Under the pieces are notes generated by a model that saw nothing but the letters and a program-made list of their open reading frames with translations, was not told where the DNA came from and ran no database searches. The translations under genes were made by a program, and so were the position numbers. Below are positions 28,009 to 36,453 of a DNA stretch of 64,000 nt, in pieces (the first letter of the stretch is position 1; every line of letters starts with the position of its first letter). The DNA comes from Pseudobacter sp. (GTDB lineage: Bacteria > Bacteroidota > Bacteroidia > Chitinophagales > Chitinophagaceae), in contig JAFIGX010000022.1 in NCBI GenBank assembly GCA_017849455.1, positions 434,001 to 498,000 on the forward strand, read 5' to 3'.

Positions 28009-28956
28009 CTATTCCGCATAACCGGTAATATGAAAGACCTTGCCTTCATATTTATAGATCTTTCCATGCTTTTTCAGGTATTCCCGTTGACTGGCCTCAT
28101 CGGTCAGTATCCTGTCGAGATAGGTTTTTACCTTTTCATCGGAAATGGTCACCGGCTGCCCATTCAGGACCGCTTCTTCGATGTATCCATACAATAAGGA
28201 TTCCAGTGAAGCATAAAATAGATGGGTGCCGGCAAAGATGTCGCACCCGATCACCCTGTCACCACTCATACAAACAAATCCGACGATGGTACTGTCATTT
28301 TTCCTGAGCTGTTTATCGAAGTAGTTGAAATAGTCTGTTTGCTGTCCAATGATCCTTTTGTCCTGCCGCTGTGCCAGGTAAGCCAGGGAGGCGGATTTTG
28401 TACTACTGCTTTCCAGTTGGGCATAGATCTCCTTCCAGATCAATACCTGGTTCTTCGACTGGTCCAACAATTTCCGCAATCGTGGATTGGCATAATGATG
28501 ATAGGCAAACTTTTTTTCCTTTTCACTCCACCGGTCTTCCTCCACACACATTACCGGTATGTACTGATCTTTGGAAGATGAGAGAAGCACGGTATCCATG
28601 GTCACCATCCTGTCCTGCCGCCCACCCATGATCACTTCACCCGATGCAATGAATACAGGTTTGCCCGAGTTATTGTTGATCCTTAACCAATGTACATTTT
28701 CGGTGGAAGCCGTTCCCCTTTCACTGAGCACCACAGTTCCCTGCCTGATCCCCTGGCTGAATGATATGATCCCGGCATGGTTGTACAGTAACCTGGTCTG
28801 GTTACCGAAACCTCCTTTCGGTCTGACCGGGATTATTTTGAGGTTTTTATAGGTGACGGCGCTATCATAGTCCACCATCAATGTCTGGTAGGTCAACTGC
28901 GCCCGGAGGGTCTGACTGGCAATAAGAAGAAGTAATATTGAAAGGCCTTTCGGCAT
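28009..28956 (-). CDS. Secreted ARPP-1 (DUF6569)-like protein
   Basis: 315 residues with a signal peptide (MPKGLSILLLLIASQTLRAQ). The segment around residues 85-125 (FIASGEVIMGGRQDRMV) matches the conserved core of the ARPP-1/DUF6569 domain, and an aromatic-rich helical region follows. The domain has been described in association with ADP-ribosylglycohydrolase and rhodanese-phosphatase genes, but its activity is unknown. It is divergent from gltX by 63 bp. Confidence 0.75.
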   Translation of the reverse strand: MPKGLSILLLLIASQTLRAQLTYQTLMVDYDSAVTYKNLKIIPVRPKGGFGNQTRLLYNHAGIISFSQGIRQGTVVLSERGTASTENVHWLRINNNSGKPVFIASGEVIMGGRQDRMVTMDTVLLSSSKDQYIPVMCVEEDRWSEKEKKFAYHHYANPRLRKLLDQSKNQVLIWKEIYAQLESSSTKSASLAYLAQRQDKRIIGQQTDYFNYFDKQLRKNDSTIVGFVCMSGDRVIGCDIFAGTHLFYASLESLLYGYIEEAVLNGQPVTISDEKVKTYLDRILTDEASQREYLKKHGKIYKYEGKVFHITGYAE

Positions 28957-29005
28957 AAAAGCAATAACGTCAGGGCAGGGGAATTAGTGTTTCTGCCTTG
29001 TCCCT

Positions 29006-29013
29006 TATCTTTG
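29006..29013 (+). promoter_or_regulatory. -7 element immediately before gltX
   Basis: TATCTTTG matches TAnnTTTG and ends 6 bp before the gltX ATG, so transcription would start at or next to the start codon, giving a leaderless message. No good -33 TTG was found at the expected distance. Confidence 0.4.
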
Positions 29014-29019
29014 TCTCCT

Positions 29020-30570
29020 ATGAGTAAAAAAGTACGTGTAAGGTTTGCGCCCAGTCCAACCGGCGGACTGCACCTGGGCGGTGTTCGTACCGTGTTGTAC
29101 AATTACCTGTTCGCCCGCCAGAACGGGGGTGATTTTGTTTTAAGGATAGAAGATACCGATCAAAGCCGGTTCGTTCCCGGCGCCGAAGAATATATTTTCA
29201 CTTGCCTGGATTGGTGCGGCCTGCATCCCGATGAAGACCCCCACAAAGGCGGCCCTTACGGGCCTTACCGGCAGAGCGAAAGAAAATCCCTCTACCGCCA
29301 ATACGCAGAGCAACTGGTGAAGAGCGGCCACGCCTATTATGCGTTCGACAGGCCCGAAGAGCTCGACAGCATGCGGGAACGCTTCAAAACACCCAATAAT
29401 CCATCACCTCAATACGATCATAACGTGCGTATGGAGATGCGCAATTCCTGTTCCCTCACACTCGAGGAAGCGGAAACACTCCTTGAAGACGGCGTACCTC
29501 ATGTGATCCGTATACGCATGCCAGAGAATGAAACGGTGACCTTCACCGATATGATCCGTGGGGAAGTGAGCTTTCATACCGGTCTCGTCGATGATAAGGT
29601 TTTGCTGAAAGCAGATGGCATGCCTACCTATCACCTGGCCGTAGTGGTGGATGATTATCTCATGAAGATCACCCATGCTTTTCGCGGGGAAGAATGGTTG
29701 CCCAGTGCTCCTGTTCATCTCCTGCTCTGGAAATACCTGGGATGGGGATCTTCCATGCCCCAGTGGGCGCACCTTCCGCTCATCCTCAAACCCGATGGCA
29801 ATGGCAAGCTCAGCAAGCGTGACGGTGACAGGCTCGGATTTCCCGTATTCGCCATGAACTGGACAGACCCACGCAGCCAGGAGCTCACCAAAGGTTTCCG
29901 TGAAATAGGTTTCCTGCCCGAAGCATTCGTGAACCTGCTGGCCATGTTGGGATGGAATGATGGCACTGACCAGGAGATCTTTACCCTCGAAGAGCTCATC
30001 AGCCGGTTCTCCATGGACCGCGTGCATAAAGGCGGCGCAAAGTTCGATTTCGAAAAAGCAAAGTGGTTCAACCATGAATGGATCAAAAGATCGGAAATTG
30101 CCAGATTGAAACCAGACGTGAAAAAAGTACTGGAGAATAAAGGAGTGCCCGTGAACAATGAAGCTGTGCTGGAAAAAGTGATCGGACTGGTAAAGGAACG
30201 CTGCACCCTGCTCACCGATTTCTACGAACAATCGAAGTTCTTTTTTGAAGCGCCGGCAGAGCTGGATGTGGATTCCGTAAAACCGAAATGGACCAATGAG
30301 AAGAAAGTTCTGTTCGAAAGTTTTGTTGCTGCCCTGAAAAGCCCCAACGGCCATGCCAGCTTCGAAAAATGGGCTGCGCCTGAACTGGAAACAGGTTTCA
30401 AAAAACTGGCTACCGATGAAGGCATCAAACCGGGAGAAGTAATGATGCCTCTCCGCGTTATGCTCGTTGGCGGTAAGTATGGACCGGGTGTTTTCGAGAT
30501 CATGGAAACGATCGGAAAAGAAGAAACGGTCCGCAGGATAGAATTCGCCATTCATCAATTCATAAAATAA
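29020..30570 (+). CDS. gltX: Glutamyl-tRNA synthetase
   Basis: 516 residues from ATG 29020, chosen because MSKKVRVRFAPSPTG gives the conserved class I start; a GTG at 28987 is less likely. The HIGH-like motif is HLGG in PTGGLHLGGVR, and the KMSKS equivalent is KLSKRDGDRLG (about residue 270). It charges tRNA-Glu (and tRNA-Gln if GatCAB is used). It overlaps the following B12-subunit gene by 1 base, so the two are translationally coupled. Confidence 0.97.
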   Translation: MSKKVRVRFAPSPTGGLHLGGVRTVLYNYLFARQNGGDFVLRIEDTDQSRFVPGAEEYIFTCLDWCGLHPDEDPHKGGPYGPYRQSERKSLYRQYAEQLVKSGHAYYAFDRPEELDSMRERFKTPNNPSPQYDHNVRMEMRNSCSLTLEEAETLLEDGVPHVIRIRMPENETVTFTDMIRGEVSFHTGLVDDKVLLKADGMPTYHLAVVVDDYLMKITHAFRGEEWLPSAPVHLLLWKYLGWGSSMPQWAHLPLILKPDGNGKLSKRDGDRLGFPVFAMNWTDPRSQELTKGFREIGFLPEAFVNLLAMLGWNDGTDQEIFTLEELISRFSMDRVHKGGAKFDFEKAKWFNHEWIKRSEIARLKPDVKKVLENKGVPVNNEAVLEKVIGLVKERCTLLTDFYEQSKFFFEAPAELDVDSVKPKWTNEKKVLFESFVAALKSPNGHASFEKWAAPELETGFKKLATDEGIKPGEVMMPLRVMLVGGKYGPGVFEIMETIGKEETVRRIEFAIHQFIK

Positions 30571-30983
30571 TGATCATGGACCGTCCTATCAGAGTGCTGG
30601 TTGCGAAAGTGGGCCTCGATGGCCATGACCGCGGAGCAAAAGTGATCGCCACCGCCCTGCGCGATGCAGGCATGGAAGTGATCTATACCGGGCTCCGCCA
30701 AACGCCTGATATGGTCGTGAGTGCAGCCTTGCAGGAGGATGTCGATGCTATCGGCATCAGTATCCTTTCCGGCGCCCACATGACCGTGTTCCCCAAAGTG
30801 ATCGAGCTGATGAAAGAAAAGGAGATGAATGATGTGCTGCTCACCGGCGGCGGCATCATCCCCGACGACGATATGAAACAACTGAATGAAATGGGCGTGG
30901 GCAGGCTCTTTGCGCCCGGCACTTCCACCGGTGATATTGCAGAGTATATCAGGAGTTGGGTGAAGGAGCACCGCGAGTTCTGA
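30570..30983 (+). CDS. Stand-alone B12-binding subunit of an acyl-CoA mutase
   Basis: 137 residues, only a cobalamin-binding domain. The base-off motif LDGHDRGAK (DxHxxG), ILSGAH (SxL region) and LTGGGI are all present. The size and composition match the small subunit of two-part mutases such as isobutyryl-CoA mutase IcmB, or the C-terminal domain of methylmalonyl-CoA mutase. The large catalytic subunit is not in the window. A second ATG (MDRPIRV) at 30576 is possible. It is followed 26 bp later by an enoyl-CoA hydratase, so the operon combines acyl-CoA carbon rearrangement and beta-oxidation. Confidence 0.92.
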   Translation: MIMDRPIRVLVAKVGLDGHDRGAKVIATALRDAGMEVIYTGLRQTPDMVVSAALQEDVDAIGISILSGAHMTVFPKVIELMKEKEMNDVLLTGGGIIPDDDMKQLNEMGVGRLFAPGTSTGDIAEYIRSWVKEHREF

Positions 30984-31009
30984 TTTTTTTACACCACAAA
31001 CGATATTAC

Positions 31010-31786
31010 ATGTCCTACCAAACCTTATTGACCACGCTCGACAATGGTATCTTCACCATTACTATCAACAGGCCCGATAAGCTCAATGCCATCAATAAAA
31101 CAGTGATGGATGAGCTGAATGCTGCCGTGGATGAGGTGTACAGCAATCCGGCCATCCAATCGGCCATGATCACCGGGGCAGGCCCGAAGGCTTTCGTGGC
31201 AGGTGCGGATATCAGTGAGTTCATGGGACTGACCAAAGAACAGGGAATGGCCCTCTCCAAAAAAGGACATGATATTTTTTTCAAGATCGAGCATTCACCC
31301 AAGCCGATCGTAGCTGCCGTCAATGGCTTCGCATTGGGCGGGGGTTGCGAGCTGGCCCTTTCCTGCCATTTCATTATCGCCAGTGAGCAGGCCAAATTCG
31401 GACAGCCCGAAGTGAACCTCGGGTTGATCCCCGGTTATGGCGGCACACAACGGCTGGTGCAGGCCGCCGGTAAGGGCAGGGCGATGGAACTCCTGCTCTC
31501 CGGTAAGACCATCTCCGCACAGGAAGCCATGAGCTATGGTATCGTGAACAGCGTGGTGGCCCCGGAAGAATTGTTGCCGAAAGTGAAAGAGGTCCTGCTC
31601 AATATCCAATCCAAAGCTCCCATTGCGCTGGCCAAAGTGATCGACTGCGTGAACCGGTTCGATCATACCAAACACGGATACGATCATGAAGTAAAACAGT
31701 TCGGTGAATGCTTCGCCACAGAGGATATGAAGGAAGGCGCGACTGCTTTTCTTGAAAAAAGGAAACCGGATTTCAAGGGGAAGTAG
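31010..31786 (+). CDS. Enoyl-CoA hydratase/isomerase
   Basis: 258 residues of the crotonase fold. The oxyanion-hole motifs are AFVAGADISEF and ALGGGCELAL, and the catalytic region is QPEVNLGLIPGYGGTQRL with both glutamate positions as in 2-enoyl-CoA hydratases. The start at 31010 was chosen over an earlier in-frame alternative because MSYQTLLTTLDNG fits the family start. It likely hydrates 2-trans-enoyl-CoA in fatty acid or branched amino-acid breakdown. Confidence 0.96.
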   Translation: MSYQTLLTTLDNGIFTITINRPDKLNAINKTVMDELNAAVDEVYSNPAIQSAMITGAGPKAFVAGADISEFMGLTKEQGMALSKKGHDIFFKIEHSPKPIVAAVNGFALGGGCELALSCHFIIASEQAKFGQPEVNLGLIPGYGGTQRLVQAAGKGRAMELLLSGKTISAQEAMSYGIVNSVVAPEELLPKVKEVLLNIQSKAPIALAKVIDCVNRFDHTKHGYDHEVKQFGECFATEDMKEGATAFLEKRKPDFKGK

Positions 31787-31845
31787 GAACTAGCTTTCAG
31801 TTAGCAATTTATAGTCGGAGGCAGTCTTTCTATGAGAGAGGTCTA

Positions 31846-33285
31846 TCATTCGTTCAATACTATTTCCGGGCAGTTGTATAATTGAATATCACCGATCACG
31901 GGGTTTGATTTACTATCAGTAATGGCTATTCGAATTTTAGACGAATGCTGCAAGGGAAATTGTAGCAGCCGTTTGTAACCGATGGTGGTTCCATGGGCAA
32001 CCTCTTTATATTCCGAGCCATCCCATACTTCTACTGAAAATGATCTCACACGCTGGCCCAGTTCGATATACTCCTGCAAAAGCACCGTATTGAAAACTTT
32101 TTCCATGCCCATATCGATCTCGATGGTGCAGGTATTTTGCCCCTCAGGAGCCGCCCAGTAAGAAAACCGGAATCCATCCGTGAGCAGTGAAGGAAGGAAT
32201 CCCGGCCGGGTGGCAGACACCGTTACATTGGCACGATGCGCCAGGTTCTCCCGGAAATATTCATCACGCATTTGTTTGAATGCCATCAGCGAGGCCGAAT
32301 CGGGAGCAGCAATCAGTCCCCTCCTGTCGGGTGGCACATTCAATAACAGATTGGCGCCTCTGCCAACTGATAAGAAGTATAATTTCATCAGGTCTTTCCC
32401 CGATTTCACGGCAGTGTCTTCCTGCGGATGATAAAACCAGCCCGGCCTGATCGATACATCACATTCGGCAGGGAGCCACCGATGGCCGTTTACATTGCCA
32501 CGATTGAGGGTATCGGTGGGCGGACTCCCCGCGCCTCTCGTAAAGCCCGCCGTATCGAGCAGGTCCCAGTTGGTGCTGCCGGCAATCCCTTTTTCGTTGC
32601 CTACCCAACGGATATCGGGACCAATATCGCTGAAGATAACGGTATTCGGCGCCAGCCTTCTCGCCACCGTTTCAAACCGGTGAAAATCGTAGACCTGCTT
32701 TTTTCCGTTGGGGCCTTCCCCATTGGCCCCATCCCACCATAGCTCGAACAGGTCGCCATAGTTCCGGAGCAGTTCCCGCATAGTATTTACATAAACCCGG
32801 TTGTATTCTTTTGTGCCGTATTTGGGGTGGTTCCTGTCCCACGGTGATATATATACGCCGAACCTGATCCCATAGCTGGCGCAGGCATCAGCCAGTTCAC
32901 GGATCACATCGCCCTTCCCTTCTTTCCAGTCGCTTTCCCTTACCGTGTGATCGCTATACTTACTTGGCCACAGGCAAAACCCATCATGGTGCTTGGCTGT
33001 AATAATGATGCCTTTGGCGCCTGCATCCCGCGCAATGCGTGCCCATTGCCTGCAATCCAGCTCTGTGGGATGGAATATCTTCGGGTCTTCTGTTCCATGC
33101 CCCCATTCCAGGTCACTGAATGTATTGGGCCCGAAGTGCATGAACAGGTAAAATTCCATCTCCTGCCATTTCATTTGTGCTTTGGAGGGCACAGGGCCAT
33201 ACGGCTCCACCAATTGGGCCCGCGTAGTGGCCAACCACAATGCGGCCATCACCCAGATCACTGATCTCTTTGCATGTATTTTCAT
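31846..33285 (-). CDS. GH29 alpha-L-fucosidase with C-terminal discoidin-like domain
   Basis: 479 residues. A signal peptide (1-23) precedes a GH29 TIM barrel: HFGPNTF, TAKHHDGFCLWPS, and the nucleophile Asp185 in LWWDGAN. The last ~130 residues (from SATRPGF) are a beta-sandwich resembling an F5/8-type (discoidin) carbohydrate-binding domain. It removes L-fucose from glycans, probably in the periplasm. Its start overlaps the stop of the GH95-like gene by 4 bp, so translation is coupled. Confidence 0.95.
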   Translation of the reverse strand: MKIHAKRSVIWVMAALWLATTRAQLVEPYGPVPSKAQMKWQEMEFYLFMHFGPNTFSDLEWGHGTEDPKIFHPTELDCRQWARIARDAGAKGIIITAKHHDGFCLWPSKYSDHTVRESDWKEGKGDVIRELADACASYGIRFGVYISPWDRNHPKYGTKEYNRVYVNTMRELLRNYGDLFELWWDGANGEGPNGKKQVYDFHRFETVARRLAPNTVIFSDIGPDIRWVGNEKGIAGSTNWDLLDTAGFTRGAGSPPTDTLNRGNVNGHRWLPAECDVSIRPGWFYHPQEDTAVKSGKDLMKLYFLSVGRGANLLLNVPPDRRGLIAAPDSASLMAFKQMRDEYFRENLAHRANVTVSATRPGFLPSLLTDGFRFSYWAAPEGQNTCTIEIDMGMEKVFNTVLLQEYIELGQRVRSFSVEVWDGSEYKEVAHGTTIGYKRLLQFPLQHSSKIRIAITDSKSNPVIGDIQLYNCPEIVLNE

Positions 33286-35546
33286 TCGAACCCGTTTTTG
33301 ATGATCACTGTTTGTCCTTTCCTGAATGGTATGGTGAGTACTTTGTCTTCCCTGAACTGCACTTTGTCCCTGCCGATCCCTTCCGTTATCCAGGTAACCA
33401 TGGTTTTCGGTAAACGGAATTTCAGGGCGCCATCTGTCGTTGCTTTGATCGTAACATCGATCACTACCCCATTTTCTTTATTGGCGCTTATGAGGAATCC
33501 GCCTTCAGAGCGAAGCGTATGGAAAGATATATGCTGCCAGTCGTTGGGCACTGCCGGGAATACTTCTGTTATACCATCATTGGTTTGCAGGAGCAATTCA
33601 TGGATGCCCTGTGCAAATGCAAAATTCCCTTCGAGGGTAAACGGGCGATAGGTGAAGTTGGAGTATTGTCCACCCCGCTGGTCACCATTCAAATGAAAGC
33701 TATTAGGCGAGCAGAAATTCGAAGCGAATATCCTCAATTGCTGCACGGCGCTATCGGCCATCCTGCTGCGCGCATAGATCGACGCCATCCAACTGAAAGA
33801 ATAACCGCACCAGGCCCTGGTGCCTTTTTCCTGCAGGTGATAGATCGACCGTTCAATGATCTGCCTGTCGTCTTCTTTTCGTATATTCAGCAGCGTTAGC
33901 GGATAGATGGCCATATAGGGAGAATGGTGTCTGTGCGAGTGTTGCAGTGTTGTTCCGGGAGCGAGCAGCAGCCCGGTGCTATCCGTGGCAAAGGAGGGTA
34001 GTTGAGGCAGTACGGCAACCCAGTCGGCGCTTTCAGTGTTGGCCCCTGCCCCTGCTGCCAGTTCTGCAGCGATGGTGAAAAGATACCTGGTAAGCGCCAG
34101 ATCATAGTTGGTCCAGTTGTTGAACCAGGCATGAATGCTGTTATTGTTGTATTCCGGGCTTGAACTTAATGGCAGGTAATAATATCCATCTTTTTTGCAA
34201 AGGATATTCTTCATGAAGATGGCTATATCCCGAACATAAGGATAAGCGCGTTGCAATAGGAAATGCTTATCCCCACTGTATCTCCACTGCCAGTAGAAAT
34301 GCTGTGCGAGCCAGCAGGCTGTTGTGGGCGACATGGAATACTGTATCCACCCGCCCATAGGTTGGCCGGTGATGGTAGTTACACCCGGTACATTCAATCC
34401 TTCCTTTTCAAAATACTGTTGTGTCCAGCGTTTATTGGCATCCTTCACTTTCCAGAGCCAGTTAGTGAAACCGGCCGTGAGATCGATATGGTTGCTGCTG
34501 TAGCCGGGCCAGTAGCTAAGTTGTGTGTTGAGATCATGATGAAGATCACCCTTCCAGGGAGGCAGCTTGCCATTATCGGCTGTCCAGACCGCTTGCAGGG
34601 AAACAGGTGGTGTATTGCTTCTGGCCACTGACCCGAATTTGTAGAGCTCCAGGTAATATTGTTTTTCGAGCAGGCTATCGGGTAAGGAAACGGACGACCG
34701 GCCCCAGAAATTTTTCCACCAGGCTGCATGTGAATCCCAACCGGTGGGTTCTTTGAGAGATGTATTCAGGGCGGGCAGCGAAGCGGGTTTGTCGACTGTA
34801 ATTGTCCAGGCCCCGATCAGTTTATGGCCCGGGAATTTTTTCCATTGCACCAGTACTTCATAATAATGGCCTTTCCAGGTGGGTTGATGATAGCGGATAC
34901 TGTTGGCGGTCCGCTGCACGGTCCCTCTGGGATAGCCAAGGTTCTGCAGTGATTGTCCATCTACACTGTTGGCCGTATGCGATCCTCCTTCGGGCTGATA
35001 CGCCGGGATGATCAGTTCGGGCAGCGGTGTCTTCATCCCTGCCGGCAGGTTCTCCCATCCGAAATAACCTGCTTCCCGTGTTGCATGGATATAATTATTG
35101 AAGCGGATGCCATTGGAAAACCGGATTGTGGCCAGGCCGTTACTGATGTCGAGAGAGACCTGTGCGGTGGCGCCGAGACGGTCCAGCGGGAACTCAAGTG
35201 CGGCACAGGGGATCTTGGTAGGGGCCGGGTAGCGCTCATAGGGCTCATCTCCGATCTTCTGTACTGTATCATACTCACCTTTCTTTACCTGTTCCTGTAC
35301 CCAATTGAAACGGAGGTTGCCGATGGAAGGCATGGGGCGGTCGTCCCAGCAATCGACCCTGTCGAGCGACAAGCGGACTTTATTTTCCTTCTGCCAGATC
35401 AGCGCGCCCAGCCAGCCATTGCCGATGGGGATTGCTTCATCCCAACGGAAAGGAATATGCGCAAAATCCAGTTGGCGGAAATTCACAGGCTGTGAAAAGC
35501 CGGTGCAGGCAAACAGGCAGCCTATGAACAGGCAAATTATTCTCAT
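33282..35546 (-). CDS. GH95-like glycoside hydrolase
   Basis: 754 residues. A signal peptide (1-19) is followed by an N-terminal beta-sandwich that begins with the family-like EAIPIGNGWLGALIW, an (alpha/alpha)6 barrel and a C-terminal beta domain. The likely catalytic base region reads HHDLNTQLSYWP (D338, N340), where GH95 usually has NxN; SSSPEYN (E465) fits the general acid region and HSHRHHSP is conserved. GH95 enzymes are inverting 1,2-alpha-L-fucosidases or L-galactosidases. Stop overlaps the next gene by 4 bp. Confidence 0.85.
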   Translation of the reverse strand: MRIICLFIGCLFACTGFSQPVNFRQLDFAHIPFRWDEAIPIGNGWLGALIWQKENKVRLSLDRVDCWDDRPMPSIGNLRFNWVQEQVKKGEYDTVQKIGDEPYERYPAPTKIPCAALEFPLDRLGATAQVSLDISNGLATIRFSNGIRFNNYIHATREAGYFGWENLPAGMKTPLPELIIPAYQPEGGSHTANSVDGQSLQNLGYPRGTVQRTANSIRYHQPTWKGHYYEVLVQWKKFPGHKLIGAWTITVDKPASLPALNTSLKEPTGWDSHAAWWKNFWGRSSVSLPDSLLEKQYYLELYKFGSVARSNTPPVSLQAVWTADNGKLPPWKGDLHHDLNTQLSYWPGYSSNHIDLTAGFTNWLWKVKDANKRWTQQYFEKEGLNVPGVTTITGQPMGGWIQYSMSPTTACWLAQHFYWQWRYSGDKHFLLQRAYPYVRDIAIFMKNILCKKDGYYYLPLSSSPEYNNNSIHAWFNNWTNYDLALTRYLFTIAAELAAGAGANTESADWVAVLPQLPSFATDSTGLLLAPGTTLQHSHRHHSPYMAIYPLTLLNIRKEDDRQIIERSIYHLQEKGTRAWCGYSFSWMASIYARSRMADSAVQQLRIFASNFCSPNSFHLNGDQRGGQYSNFTYRPFTLEGNFAFAQGIHELLLQTNDGITEVFPAVPNDWQHISFHTLRSEGGFLISANKENGVVIDVTIKATTDGALKFRLPKTMVTWITEGIGRDKVQFREDKVLTIPFRKGQTVIIKNGFE

Positions 35547-35582
35547 ACGATCGTTCGATGATAGTAAGACCTACTCTCGTTC

Positions 35583-36398
35583 TCACAGATACCTTTCCCG
35601 CCAGCGCTTCATCATATACAGGTTGATCTCCCACTGGCCGGCAACCGGTTGCCTGGTGTAAGGCAGTGTAGGAAGATAATCCGGCGGACCGAATTCCGGG
35701 AGAACAGTGATCAGCTCGCCATTTTTCTTTTTCCTTTCCACGATAGTATCCCACCAGGCAAAATGAGCATCAACGGCTTGCTTCCATTCCGGCGCCCGGG
35801 GGTCGTTCACCTGGGGGCCCTGCGGATGGCCGACCCGGGCATGGATATGGTCTACCCTTTGCAAAACCATTTCAACGGTAGAGCCCTGGTCTTCCAACAA
35901 ACTTTCGTGCACATTGCACCAATGCGAAATATCGAGCGTGATACGAAGATCAGGAATTTTTTCCATGAATGTCCGGGCCACCGGAGCAGCATAAAGGATG
36001 CGGCCACGGTGCGTTTCATGACTGATGGGGATGCCCGATTGCTTTGAAACGGTTGTTGTGTGATCGATAAAAGCCTTGTTCTGTTCGAAGCTGAAATGAT
36101 CACGGCCCGAATGACAGTTGATGTACAATGGCTTCACCGGGGAGGCAGCGGCAGCGTTTGTCATCTTTTTGAAATGGTGGAGGTGTTCCTGCCAGTTGCT
36201 TTGTGAGCCTCCGCTTACGAGGCCAAGGTCTAACTGGTATTTCCTGATGGCATTGAACAGGGCCTCCTGTTCTTCCGGTCCAAAGGGCCACCAGATCTCG
36301 ATCCCATCATATCCATCCTTCTTTGCTTTGGCTGCAAATTCATCCATAGAGCCGGTAAATCCCCAGGGGGTAGCGAAAAATTTGATCATCTGTGCCAT
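35583..36398 (-). CDS. Xylose isomerase-like TIM-barrel protein
   Basis: 271 residues from the ATG at 36398, chosen because it is preceded by a GGAGG 11 bases upstream and lies after the stop of the upstream gene; a longer frame would overlap that gene. Motifs FFATPWGF, GYDGIEIWWPFG, LVSGGS, SHETHRGR and TLDISHWCNVH, with the conserved histidine and acidic metal ligands, place it in the AP endonuclease 2/sugar isomerase superfamily. It may isomerise or epimerise a sugar from the fucosylated glycans, but the exact reaction is unknown. Confidence 0.9.
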   Translation of the reverse strand: MAQMIKFFATPWGFTGSMDEFAAKAKKDGYDGIEIWWPFGPEEQEALFNAIRKYQLDLGLVSGGSQSNWQEHLHHFKKMTNAAAASPVKPLYINCHSGRDHFSFEQNKAFIDHTTTVSKQSGIPISHETHRGRILYAAPVARTFMEKIPDLRITLDISHWCNVHESLLEDQGSTVEMVLQRVDHIHARVGHPQGPQVNDPRAPEWKQAVDAHFAWWDTIVERKKKNGELITVLPEFGPPDYLPTLPYTRQPVAGQWEINLYMMKRWRERYL

Positions 36399-36453
36399 TA
36401 CCTTATTTTCCTCCAAATCTATAAAATCCATTGAATCATGGTTCAGACAAACA

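Noticed and set aside
29404..30558. A 384-codon minus-strand frame opposite gltX
   Set aside because: Antisense to gltX, rich in Phe, His and Gln, no recognisable domain.
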